A stretch of DNA of 40,022 bases from JAVBLQ01 sp031553435 (lineage in GTDB: Bacteria > Bacteroidota > Bacteroidia > Bacteroidales > Azobacteroidaceae). Each line of letters starts with the position of its first letter. Position 1 is the stretch's first letter. The stretch covers positions 1 through 40,022 of the forward strand of contig JAVBLQ010000053.1 of assembly GCA_031553435.1 (NCBI GenBank), written 5' to 3'. The notes below the pieces were generated by a model, which was not told where the DNA came from, did not search any database, and saw nothing but the letters and a program-made list of their open reading frames with translations. Below are positions 17,760 through 25,808 of the stretch, one piece after another. The position numbers were made by a program, and so were the translations under genes.

Positions 17760-19559
17760 ATGAAAATCGAACAGATTCAACAGTTCTATAATGAACGAAT
17801 TGCAAAAAATGAGTTAACGCTTTCATCCATCAAACAAAAAATTCATCTTGCCGGGACTTTACGCTTATGCATTGTCGTTGTAATATCCATTCTAGCTTAT
17901 TTTCTTTGGAATCAATGGCTTGCAGTTTCCGGATGTATAATCGGCGGAATTTTTCCTTTTATTTATCTGATAAAAAAACACAATAAGTTATCTTTCAGAA
18001 AAATATATTTGGAAACAGCTATAAAATCAGATAAAAATGAATTGAAATCAATTGACTATGACTTCAGCGCTTATGATGGAGCTCCGGAAAAAATCAATGG
18101 CTCCCATTTTTTCAGTACTGATATTGATCTTTTCGGAAAGAAATCTCTTTTTCAATCAATTAATCGAACTGTTACGGTTTCCGGGAAAAACATATTGGCT
18201 GACAAATTTGAAAATCCATTGAATAAAAAACATCATATTGAAACTATTCAAAAAGCTGTACAAGAATTATGTAAGCAACCGGATTTATTGCATCATTTCA
18301 GAGTTACCGGACTAATATATCCTGATAATCAAAATGATGTTGATGAGATTAAGAAATTTTCGACCCAACAAGATTATGTTCAAAATAAGAAGCTGTGGAA
18401 AGTTATTGCCTACATTTTTCCTGTTTTTTGGATTATTTACATTGGCTTAGCCATAGCCGGTATTATTTCGGCATCATCATCAATCCTTTTGTTTTTTATT
18501 TTTTATGGTATTAGTTTAGGTCTGGCAAAAAAGATCAAAATTTTACATGGTACGCTTGCAAAAAAGGTCAATATACTTTCTTCTTATTCGAAATTGTTTG
18601 AACTCATTGAAAAAAATCCTGTTGAAGCAGAAAATTTAAAAGCAATCAAAGAAAAATTAAAAATCAAACAAAAATATGCATCACAAAGCATTCACAGACT
18701 TTCCAAATTAGTCAATGACCTTGATCAACGCGACGGTTGGCCGGCTTGTATTTTTCTCAATGCCTTTTTATTATGGGAAATAAAATATGCCATCAAAATT
18801 GAAGATTGGAAAAACGAAGACGGACAATATTTAGATAACTGGCTGAAAGCATTGGGAGAATTTGATGCACTTTGTTCTTTATCTTCTTTTTCATTTAATC
18901 ATCCTGATTACATATTTCCGGAAATTACCGATGAATATTTTTCCCTTCAGGCAGAACAATTAGGTCATCCTCTAATGAACCGGAACACTTGTGTCAAAAA
19001 TAATATTGATATTGAAAAAAATCCGTTTTTCCTGATCATTACCGGAGCCAATATGGCTGGCAAAAGCACTTATTTAAGGACAGTTAGCGTCAATTATTTA
19101 TTAGCCTGTGTCGGAGCTCCTGTTTGTGCCGGCAAATTCACATTCTATCCGGCACAACTCGTTACCAGTCTCCGCACCTCAGATTCGTTAACAGATAACG
19201 AATCTTATTTCTTTGCCGAATTAAAAAGGTTAAAAATGATCATTGACCGCTTAAAAAACGGAGAAGAATTATTCATCATTTTAGATGAAATCCTGAAAGG
19301 AACAAACTCAGTAGATAAACAAAAAGGATCTCTTGCCTTGATGAAACAACTTGTATCGATGAAAAGTTGCGGAATTATTGCCACTCATGATTTGGCTTTA
19401 GGTAATCTGGAAAAAGATTTTCCGGAGAATATCAAAAATTATCGTTTCGAAGCCGATATAAAAGACAATACCCTCACCTTTTCTTATCAATTGAGGGAGG
19501 GTATCGCCGAAAATATGAATGCCTGTTTTTTGATGAACAAAATGGGCATTACTGTGTAA
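17760..19559 (+). CDS. Membrane-anchored MutS-like ATPase
   Basis: 599 aa. The C-terminal part is a MutS domain V ATPase: Walker A GANMAGKST at 429-437, a long SLRTSDSLTDNESYFFAELKR-like signature (split here for length), Walker B LDEI with Asp509-Glu510, and an ATHD segment. The mismatch-binding domain I of true MutS is absent. Instead there are two hydrophobic blocks (about residues 35-70 and 215-260), each able to form a pair of membrane helices. Related proteins in Bacteroidetes are annotated MutS-related without a proven role. A DNA-repair function is doubtful given the membrane segments. Confidence 0.85.
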   Translation: MKIEQIQQFYNERIAKNELTLSSIKQKIHLAGTLRLCIVVVISILAYFLWNQWLAVSGCIIGGIFPFIYLIKKHNKLSFRKIYLETAIKSDKNELKSIDYDFSAYDGAPEKINGSHFFSTDIDLFGKKSLFQSINRTVTVSGKNILADKFENPLNKKHHIETIQKAVQELCKQPDLLHHFRVTGLIYPDNQNDVDEIKKFSTQQDYVQNKKLWKVIAYIFPVFWIIYIGLAIAGIISASSSILLFFIFYGISLGLAKKIKILHGTLAKKVNILSSYSKLFELIEKNPVEAENLKAIKEKLKIKQKYASQSIHRLSKLVNDLDQRDGWPACIFLNAFLLWEIKYAIKIEDWKNEDGQYLDNWLKALGEFDALCSLSSFSFNHPDYIFPEITDEYFSLQAEQLGHPLMNRNTCVKNNIDIEKNPFFLIITGANMAGKSTYLRTVSVNYLLACVGAPVCAGKFTFYPAQLVTSLRTSDSLTDNESYFFAELKRLKMIIDRLKNGEELFIILDEILKGTNSVDKQKGSLALMKQLVSMKSCGIIATHDLALGNLEKDFPENIKNYRFEADIKDNTLTFSYQLREGIAENMNACFLMNKMGITV

Positions 19560-19562
19560 TTT

Positions 19563-19625
19563 GAGTGATACGTTTTAAGTGATACGTTATACGTTTTGTG
19601 TGCATAAACTTAAAATGTAAAACAT
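19563..19625. repeat. Heptad-period spacer, 9 units
   Basis: Units GAGTGAT, ACGTTTT, AAGTGAT, ACGTTAT, ACGTTTT, GTGTGCA, TAAACTT, AAAATGT, AAAACAT keep one 7-base phase, partly with a 14-base super-period. It fills the convergent gap between the MutS-like gene and the M48 lipoprotein gene. Confidence 0.6.
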
Positions 19626-19630
19626 TCCAA

Positions 19631-20455
19631 TCATTTCTTAGTTGATGTTGATTTAGTTGTTTTAGTTGCATTATAATACTGCAATGCTTCGGGAAGATAC
19701 TTCTGGATTTCTTCCACACGTTTACCATCCGAAGGGTGAGTACTCATAAATTCGGGAGTTCCGCTTCCACCCTGAGAAGCCATTCTTTGCCAGAATGGAA
19801 CAGCCTGATTGGGGTCATAACCAGCCATTGCCATGAAAATCAGTCCCAAGTGATCGGCTTCCAACTCCTGTTTTCTTCCGAAAGGCAACATTACGCCATA
19901 TTGAGCGCCCAGTCCAAACACTGTATTTCCGATAGATTGTACTGCGGCAGATGATTTTCCCAATAAGCTACCTACGGCAGCAGCACCATATTGGGCCGCC
20001 ACTTGTTGTGACATTCTTTCGTTGGCATGTTTTGCCACAGCATGAGCCACTTCATGACCTAAAACCACAGCTAAACCTGTTTCATTCTGAGTATAAGGGA
20101 GAATTCCTTCATAAACAACTATTTTACCGCCAGGCATACAAAAAGCATTCACCTGAGAGTCTTTAATTAAATTAAATTCCCAGGCATAACCGTCTAGCAT
20201 CGATTCCATTCCATTCGCTTTATAATACGTAGCAACCGCATTGGCAATATTTTTTCCAACTTTCACAACCAATGCTGTATTTTTCGTATCAGTTGATTTT
20301 TGAGCCGTTTTGATGTAATCATTATACTCCTGCAAACTCAGTGACATAACCTCAGAATCAGACACTAAATTTAATTGCTGGCGGCCAGTGATCGGAACAC
20401 TGCTACACGCATACATTCCAAGCACAAAGGATAAAAGAGCTACTAACTTTTTCAT
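19631..20455 (-). CDS. M48-family metallopeptidase lipoprotein (BepA/LoiP-like)
   Basis: 274 aa. A lipoprotein signal ends at Cys17 (MYAC then SS). The PITGRQQLNLV segment is typical of periplasmic M48 peptidases. Zinc ligands are His134 and His138 in HEVAH and Glu199 in ELEADHLGL. The C-terminal MSTHPSDGKRVEEIQ segment closes the catalytic domain; no TPR domain follows, so it is a short LoiP/YcaL-type enzyme rather than full BepA. It probably degrades misfolded outer-membrane proteins. It is divergent from argR. Confidence 0.9.
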   Translation of the reverse strand: MKKLVALLSFVLGMYACSSVPITGRQQLNLVSDSEVMSLSLQEYNDYIKTAQKSTDTKNTALVVKVGKNIANAVATYYKANGMESMLDGYAWEFNLIKDSQVNAFCMPGGKIVVYEGILPYTQNETGLAVVLGHEVAHAVAKHANERMSQQVAAQYGAAAVGSLLGKSSAAVQSIGNTVFGLGAQYGVMLPFGRKQELEADHLGLIFMAMAGYDPNQAVPFWQRMASQGGSGTPEFMSTHPSDGKRVEEIQKYLPEALQYYNATKTTKSTSTKK

Positions 20456-20539
20456 AAATCTATTATTTAATTTGCTTAATATTAAAATTTTAAGGCTTAA
20501 TTTGTTTCAACAATAAACAATCAACCTTAAATGACTCTA

Positions 20540-20547
20540 CAAAAATA
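20540..20547 (-). promoter_or_regulatory. Possible -7 box of the M48 lipoprotein gene
   Basis: The minus strand reads TATTTTTG, a TAnnTTTG match about 85 bases upstream of the start codon. No good -33 box was seen. Confidence 0.35.
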
Positions 20548-20647
20548 CTATGTCTATTACTAAAGAACACTAGAAAAGTACAAAAAGTTTGCCAATTTTT
20601 TTATCAAAATTTTTCATCAAATTAGAAAATGATATGCATAAAATGTA

Positions 20648-20680
20648 TATTTTTGCATCCAATTTGCATAAAAATACAAA
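20648..20680 (+). promoter_or_regulatory. argR promoter with ARG-box-like operator
   Basis: The -7 box TATTTTTG is at 20648-20655. Immediately before the ATG, bases 20663-20680 read TTTGCATAAAAATACAAA, symmetric at 14 of 18 positions (TTTG.AT....AT.CAAA). Half-sites TGCAT and ATACA are separated by four A/T bases, the layout of E. coli ARG boxes. Its place between the promoter and the argR start suggests ArgR autorepression (inference). Confidence 0.5.
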
Positions 20681-21118
20681 ATGAGTTCAAAACAAGAAAG
20701 AATAATTGCGATCAGGGAAGTTATCAGAAATAATATTATCTGTAACCAGGAAGAATTGTTAAATCACTTGACACAAAAAGGATTTTCATTAACTCAGGCT
20801 ACTTTATCCAGAGATATGAAGCAACTAAAAATCATCAAATCGCCTGATGCTAAAGGAAATTATATTTATACATTGCAAGGAGAAGAAACGGGATTAACTT
20901 CTACCGGATTTATTTCCATCGAATTTTCCCATAATCTGGCAGTTATCAAAACACGGCCAGGTTATGCCATGGGAATCGCTTCGGATATTGACAATCAGGC
21001 TTCTCATGAAATTCTGGGAACAATTGCCGGCGACGATACAATTTTATTAATCCCAAGAGAAGGAATACATAAAAAAGATATTTTAAATGCATTGTCCTCT
21101 ATCATTCCTAACTTATAA
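20681..21118 (+). CDS. argR: Arginine repressor ArgR
   Basis: 145 aa, standard size. The N-terminal winged helix (about 1-70) has LTQATLSRDMKQL as its recognition helix region. The C-terminal hexamerisation and arginine-binding domain carries the hallmark GTIAGDDTILLI (about 113-124). ArgR senses L-arginine and controls arginine genes. It is the first gene of the arginine cluster; the next gene starts 30 bases on. An ARG-box-like palindrome directly precedes the start codon. Confidence 0.96.
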   Translation: MSSKQERIIAIREVIRNNIICNQEELLNHLTQKGFSLTQATLSRDMKQLKIIKSPDAKGNYIYTLQGEETGLTSTGFISIEFSHNLAVIKTRPGYAMGIASDIDNQASHEILGTIAGDDTILLIPREGIHKKDILNALSSIIPNL

Positions 21119-21146
21119 CTTAAAACGTAAAATTTATAACTTAAAA
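21112..21146. repeat. Heptad-period spacer, 5 units
   Basis: Units CTTATAA, CTTAAAA, CGTAAAA, TTTATAA, CTTAAAA fill the whole gap from the argR stop codon (inside the first unit) to just before the GNAT ATG at 21149. Confidence 0.55.
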
Positions 21147-21148
21147 AA

Positions 21149-21709
21149 ATGGAACAAGAAATCCAAGTAGTCATTGCAAATGACAGTTATATAAAATATG
21201 TACAAACAATTTTAGATACTATCGAAGCAGCGGCCAAAGTACGAGGAACGGGAATTGCCAAACGTACTCCGGAATATATCGAACAGAAAATGCGCGAAGG
21301 CAAAGCTGTCATTGCCTTAGCAGAAGAAGAATTCGCAGGATTCTGTTACATAGAAAGCTGGGGAAATAAACAATATGTGGCCAATTCAGGATTGATCGTT
21401 GTGGAAAAATTCCGTGGTCATGGTTTAGCTAAACGCATCAAACAGAAATCTTTTGAACTATCCAGAAAAATGTTTCCGGATGCTAAGCTTTTCGGATTAA
21501 CTTCAGGCGCCGCCGTAATGAAAATCAATACCGAATTGGGGTATGTTCCCGTAACTTTCGCCCAATTAACGGATGATGAAGCCTTTTGGCGAGGATGCCA
21601 GGGATGTGTCAATTTTGATATCCTTACACGGACGGAAAGAAAATATTGCATTTGTACCGCCATGCTTTATGACCCAAATGATCCAAGAAATAAAAAAGAT
21701 AATACATAA
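21149..21709 (+). CDS. GNAT N-acyltransferase of the arginine cluster
   Basis: 186 aa with a GNAT fold. The acyl-CoA pyrophosphate loop RGHGLA is at residues 89-94, preceded by the GLIVVEKF strand. Its fixed place between argR and argG suggests it makes the N-acylated glutamate that starts ornithine synthesis, replacing a classical ArgA. Bacteroides species use N-succinylated intermediates downstream, so acetyl versus succinyl donor is open. No argA, argJ or argB lies in the window. Confidence 0.82.
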   Translation: MEQEIQVVIANDSYIKYVQTILDTIEAAAKVRGTGIAKRTPEYIEQKMREGKAVIALAEEEFAGFCYIESWGNKQYVANSGLIVVEKFRGHGLAKRIKQKSFELSRKMFPDAKLFGLTSGAAVMKINTELGYVPVTFAQLTDDEAFWRGCQGCVNFDILTRTERKYCICTAMLYDPNDPRNKKDNT

Positions 21710-21728
21710 ATATTCTGATCCATTTTAT

Positions 21729-21736
21729 TACCTTTG
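21729..21736 (+). promoter_or_regulatory. -7 promoter box before argG
   Basis: TACCTTTG matches TAnnTTTG, predicted start about 21741. It gives argG a promoter of its own inside the cluster. The -33 region is weak. Confidence 0.45.
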
Positions 21737-21793
21737 AAGATCAAAAAGTGAATTATGATCAATCCGGAAGAAAAAAAAAGAAATAATAGACCT

Positions 21794-22993
21794 ATGAAAG
21801 AAAAAGTAGTTTTAGCATTCAGCGGAGGATTAGATACTTCATTCTGCGCCATGTATTTATCCAAAGAAAAAGGATATGAAGTTTACACAGCTATTGCCAA
21901 TACAGGAGGCTTCTCGCCCGAAGAACTGAAAAGCATCGAAGAACGTGCTTACAAACTTGGAGCAGTCAAGCACATAAGTTTGGATGTTACACAAGAATAT
22001 TACGAAAAAAGTATCAAATACATGGTTTTCGGAAATGTACTACGCAACGGAACCTACCCGATTTCAGTAAGTTCCGAACGCATTTTCCAAGCTATCGCCA
22101 TCATCAATTACGCCAAAGAAATTGGTGCTGACTATGTAGCACATGGAAGTACTGGCGCCGGAAACGACCAAGTTCGTTTTGACCTGACATTTGATGTTTT
22201 AGCCCCTGAAATCAAAATCATCACTCCTACCCGCGATATGATTCTGACCCGTGAATATGAAATCAATTATTTGAAAGAACACGGTTACGAAGCAGATTTC
22301 ACCAAAATGGAATATTCTATCAACAAAGGGCTTTGGGGTACAAGTATCGGAGGAAAAGAAACACTCAAATCAGATCAAACACTGCCGGAATCTGCTTATC
22401 CGTCCCAAGTAACAAAAAAAGAGGAAGAAACGTTGACCATTCATTTTGAAGAAGGAGAAATATCTGGTGTCAACGGACAAAAATATGCAGATAAAGTCCA
22501 AGCCATTCAAGCCGTTGAAGCCATAGGTTCTCAATTCGGAATCGGACGCGACATGCATGTCGGCGATACCATTATAGGAATCAAAGGTCGTGTCGGTTTT
22601 GAAGCAGCTGCTCCAATCCTGATCATCAATGCCCACAAAATGCTGGAAAAACATACATTGACCAAATGGCAACAGTACTGGAAAGATCAGATCGGAACCT
22701 GGTACGGCATGTTTCTTCATGAAGCCCAATATCTGGATCCGGTGATGCGTGACATGGAAGCGTACTTACAAAACTCTCAGCAAAATGTTACCGGAAAAGT
22801 CATCATCCAACTACGACCTCATAGTTACACTTTGGTTGGAGTTGAAAGCAACTTTGATCTGATGAAAACAGATTTCGGCGAATACGGCGAAGTCAATAAA
22901 GCATGGACAGCCGAAGATGCCAAAGGTTTCACAAAAATGATGGCAATCCCGACAAAGATTCATCATAACGTACAAAAGAAAAACAAAAAATAA
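21794..22993 (+). CDS. argG: Argininosuccinate synthase
   Basis: 399 aa from the ATG at 21794, which gives the conserved MKEKVVLAFSGGLDTS start. An in-frame ATG at 21755 adds 13 unconserved charged residues. The ATP pyrophosphatase P-loop SGGLDTS is at 10-16. The enzyme joins citrulline and aspartate with ATP, giving argininosuccinate. The SVSSERIFQAIAI and HGSTGAGNDQVRFD segments are the substrate-binding blocks of the family. The gap to argC holds an 11-unit heptad hairpin that may attenuate read-through. Confidence 0.97.
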   Translation: MKEKVVLAFSGGLDTSFCAMYLSKEKGYEVYTAIANTGGFSPEELKSIEERAYKLGAVKHISLDVTQEYYEKSIKYMVFGNVLRNGTYPISVSSERIFQAIAIINYAKEIGADYVAHGSTGAGNDQVRFDLTFDVLAPEIKIITPTRDMILTREYEINYLKEHGYEADFTKMEYSINKGLWGTSIGGKETLKSDQTLPESAYPSQVTKKEEETLTIHFEEGEISGVNGQKYADKVQAIQAVEAIGSQFGIGRDMHVGDTIIGIKGRVGFEAAAPILIINAHKMLEKHTLTKWQQYWKDQIGTWYGMFLHEAQYLDPVMRDMEAYLQNSQQNVTGKVIIQLRPHSYTLVGVESNFDLMKTDFGEYGEVNKAWTAEDAKGFTKMMAIPTKIHHNVQKKNKK

Positions 22994-23068
22994 TTGAAAA
23001 TGGAGAATTGAAAATTGAAAATGACTACACTCATCAATCATCTTCAATTCTCCATTTTCAATTTTCAA
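22992..23068. repeat. Heptad array with a perfect 21-bp inverted repeat between argG and argC
   Basis: Eleven in-phase units from 22992 begin AATTGAA, AATGGAG, AATTGAA, AATTGAA and end TCTTCAA, TTCTCCA, TTTTCAA, TTTTCAA. Bases 22992-23012 are the exact reverse complement of 23043-23063, with a 30-base loop. The array starts inside the argG stop codon and ends nine bases before the argC ATG. Confidence 0.85.
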
Positions 23069-23077
23069 TTAGAAAAC

Positions 23078-24046
23078 ATGATTAAAGTAGGAATTATCGG
23101 TGGAGCAGGTTATACCGCCGGTGAACTGATCAGAATTCTGATCAATCATCCCAAAGTAGAAATAGTTTTTATTCACAGCTCCAGCAATGCAGGAAATAAA
23201 ATTACAGATGTACACACCGGATTGATCGGAGAAACCGATTTAATATTTTCCGACAATCATCCTTTCGGAAAAGTGGATGCACTGTTCCTCTGTTCGGCAC
23301 ATGGTGACAGCAAAAAATTCATTGAGGAAAATATCATTCCAAATCATATAAAAATCATTGATCTCTCAACAGATTACCGAAAAGAAAGTCCTGAACATGA
23401 ATTCGTATATGGCTTGCCGGAACTAAACAAAGAACGGATTAAAAAAGCCAATAAGGTTGCCAATCCCGGATGTTTTGCCACTGCAATCCAATTATCTGTT
23501 TTGCCTCTGGCTGCAAATAATTTGATTATCGACGAGGTACATGTCAATGCCATAACCGGCTCTACAGGAGCTGGTGTCAAACCATCTTCAACAACACATT
23601 TCAGTTGGAGAGATAACAATATCTCGGTTTACAAAGCATTTGAACACCAACATCTGGAAGAAATCAGGCAATCTTTATCTCAATTGCAGGCAGGTTTTGA
23701 TAAAGAAATCAATTTTATTCCCGTTCGCGGAAATTTCTCCAGAGGAATTTTTGCCAGTGTTTATACAAAGTGTAACTTATCTTCGGAAGAAATCACAAAA
23801 ATCTATCAGGATTTCTACAAAGATTCCGCCTTTACATTTATCACCGGCAAAAATCCGGATTTGAAGCAGGTAGTCAACACCAATAAATGTATCATCTATC
23901 TGGAAAAACACGGAGATAAAGTTTTTATTATTTCCATTATAGACAATTTACTAAAAGGAGCATCCGGACAAGCAATGCATAATTTTAATTTAATGTTTGG
24001 TTTGGATGAAAAAACAGCACTAAATCTCAAACCAAGTGCTTTTTAA
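23078..24046 (+). CDS. argC: N-acyl-gamma-glutamyl-phosphate reductase
   Basis: 322 aa from the ATG at 23078. An ATG at 23015 is in frame but its 21 extra codons are just the heptad repeat, so it is rejected. The NADP loop GIIGGAGYTAGE starts at residue 5 and the catalytic cysteine is Cys132 in NPGCFAT. It reduces the acyl-phosphate to the semialdehyde in ornithine synthesis. In Bacteroides the substrate may be N-succinylated. argD follows 29 bases later. Confidence 0.95.
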   Translation: MIKVGIIGGAGYTAGELIRILINHPKVEIVFIHSSSNAGNKITDVHTGLIGETDLIFSDNHPFGKVDALFLCSAHGDSKKFIEENIIPNHIKIIDLSTDYRKESPEHEFVYGLPELNKERIKKANKVANPGCFATAIQLSVLPLAANNLIIDEVHVNAITGSTGAGVKPSSTTHFSWRDNNISVYKAFEHQHLEEIRQSLSQLQAGFDKEINFIPVRGNFSRGIFASVYTKCNLSSEEITKIYQDFYKDSAFTFITGKNPDLKQVVNTNKCIIYLEKHGDKVFIISIIDNLLKGASGQAMHNFNLMFGLDEKTALNLKPSAF

Positions 24047-24075
24047 ATATGGTTTTAAACACGGAGTAAAAATAA

Positions 24076-25200
24076 ATGAAAATATTCGATGTATATCCAC
24101 TTTGGCTGATTGAACCTGTAAAGGCTCAAGGCTGTAAAGTATATGATAAAGAAGGAACTGAGTATCTGGATTTTTACGGAGGACACGCCGTCATTTCCAT
24201 AGGACATACCCATCCGTATTATGTAAAAAAATTAACGGAACAACTGAATAATATCGGTTTCTACTCAAATTCAGTCATTAATAATCTGCAAGTAGAAGTT
24301 GCCGAAAAACTTGGGGAATTGTCCGGATATGATGACTATTCACTATTTCTCATCAATTCCGGAGCCGAAGCCAATGAAAACGCACTGAAACTGGCATCTT
24401 TTTATAATGGAAGAAAAAAAGTAGTCGCTTTTCAAAAAGCATTTCATGGAAGAACATCTGCCGCCGTCAAAGTTACTGATATTTTGGCTTATCAGGCGCC
24501 GATCAACAACGGTCTGGAAGTTTTATTCCTTCCATTCAACGATATTACAGCTATTAAAGAAACACTGAACAAACAAGACGTTTCTTCCGTTATTATAGAA
24601 GGCGTACAAGGTGTTGGAGGCATTCAGGTTCCCGATCCTGTTTTTTTGCAAGAGTTAAGTCAGATTTGCAAGGAAACCGGAACTGTATTAATTTTGGATG
24701 AAATTCAATCCGGTTACGGACGAAGTGGAAAATTCTTTGCACATCAATATGCAGGAATTAGACCCGATATCATTACCATAGCTAAAGGCATGGGTAATGG
24801 CTTCCCAATCGCAGGAGTTATGATTGGTCCGCAATTCAAAGCTGTTCATGGGCAGTTAGGCACCACTTTTGGAGGTAATCACCTGGCTTGTGCCGCAGCT
24901 ATCGCCGTATTGGACATTATAAAAAAAGAAAATCTGATTACTAATGCTGAAAATACAGGAAAATTTTTAATTTCGGAATTAAAAAAAATTCCTCAGATAA
25001 AAGAAGTCAGAGGATTAGGTTTAATGATTGGTATTGAATTTGATACCCCCATTAAAGAAATGCGCAATAAACTTTTGTTCGAACAAAAAGTATTTACCGG
25101 AGCAACCGGAAGCAACGTTTTTCGCCTGCTTCCTCCTCTTTGTGTTACAATGGAAGATGCCGAAGAATTTTTAATCCGATTTAAGAAAATTATTCAATAA
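24076..25200 (+). CDS. argD: Acylornithine aminotransferase
   Basis: 374 aa, PLP class III aminotransferase. Residues INSGAEANENALKLA (93-107) bind PLP phosphate, Asp208-Glu209 lie in LILDEIQSGYGR, and the PLP lysine is Lys237 in ITIAKGMGNGFP. It converts N-acylglutamate semialdehyde to N-acylornithine. Substrate could be acetyl or succinyl. It is followed after 20 bases by the broken ORF6N gene, which separates it from proC. Confidence 0.94.
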   Translation: MKIFDVYPLWLIEPVKAQGCKVYDKEGTEYLDFYGGHAVISIGHTHPYYVKKLTEQLNNIGFYSNSVINNLQVEVAEKLGELSGYDDYSLFLINSGAEANENALKLASFYNGRKKVVAFQKAFHGRTSAAVKVTDILAYQAPINNGLEVLFLPFNDITAIKETLNKQDVSSVIIEGVQGVGGIQVPDPVFLQELSQICKETGTVLILDEIQSGYGRSGKFFAHQYAGIRPDIITIAKGMGNGFPIAGVMIGPQFKAVHGQLGTTFGGNHLACAAAIAVLDIIKKENLITNAENTGKFLISELKKIPQIKEVRGLGLMIGIEFDTPIKEMRNKLLFEQKVFTGATGSNVFRLLPPLCVTMEDAEEFLIRFKKIIQ

Positions 25201-25220
25201 GTTAAGAAACCATTTAACCC

Positions 25221-25796
25221 ATGGAACTGCAACTAATACAAAACAAAATTTACGAAATTCGCGGATACAAAGTGATGTTGGATTTTGATCTGGCTGAAAT
25301 GTATCAGGTAGAAACTAGAAGATTAAATGAAGCTGTGAAACGAAACATCAAACGTTTCCCTTCTGATTTCATGTTTCAGCTTAATAATAAGGAGTTTATG
25401 GACTTGATGTCGCAAAATGCGACATCAAGTTGAGGAGGCATTCGTAAATTTCCATACGCTTTTACAGAACAAGGAGTTGCAATGTTATCCGGATTACTCA
25501 ACAGTGATATAGCTATAGAAGTTAACATCAGTATCATGCGTGCTTTTGTCACTATTCGCAAATGTTTGGCTATTACAGCTACTGAAAAGAGTTTGGAAGA
25601 TAGAATAAAAGCACTGGAAGAAGCAAATGAAGAATTATTAAAAGACATGAACGATTTAAGCGAAGATACGCGTAAATATCTGGATGATCTGTTCAATGCT
25701 TTTGCCAAATTATCCAATGAAATTAAAATGACAAAAAACAAATCTTCATTAAATCAAATAGGATATACAGCTGAAAGATACAAAAACAAATCATAA
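25221..25796 (+). pseudogene. ORF6N-domain protein gene broken by one in-frame TGA
   Basis: The frame runs 192 codons with a single TGA at 25431-25433 (codon 71). Residues 1-70 and 72 onward are in the same frame. The N-terminus has the ORF6N DNA-binding core (YKVMLDFDLAEMYQVETRRLNEAVKRN region, KRFPSDFMFQL). After the stop comes GGIRKFPYAFTEQGVAMLSG, the family's second block, then a coiled-coil tail. The codon normally encodes Trp (TSSWGG), so TGG to TGA explains the break. A perfect 12-bp hairpin (25402-25413 with 25419-25430) ends at the base before the stop. ORF6N genes are common in phage and accessory DNA. This one sits inside the arginine cluster between argD and proC. A re-start at the ATG at 25482 could give a 104-aa C-terminal piece. 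Confidence 0.85.
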
Positions 25797-25808
25797 AATT
25801 TAAACACT

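Noticed and set aside
14718..19559. Defence island suggested by RarA and MutS-like ATPases
   Set aside because: RarA is a housekeeping fork protein and no toxin, nuclease or sensor partner lies nearby.
23015..23077. N-terminal extension of ArgC
   Set aside because: The 21 extra codons are the heptad repeat; conserved ArgC begins at the ATG at 23078.
25431..25433. TGA read as selenocysteine or a reassigned codon
   Set aside because: The hairpin is upstream of the TGA, not downstream as in bacterial SECIS elements, the expected residue is Trp, and TGA ends other genes here normally (xseB, lon, the antiporter).
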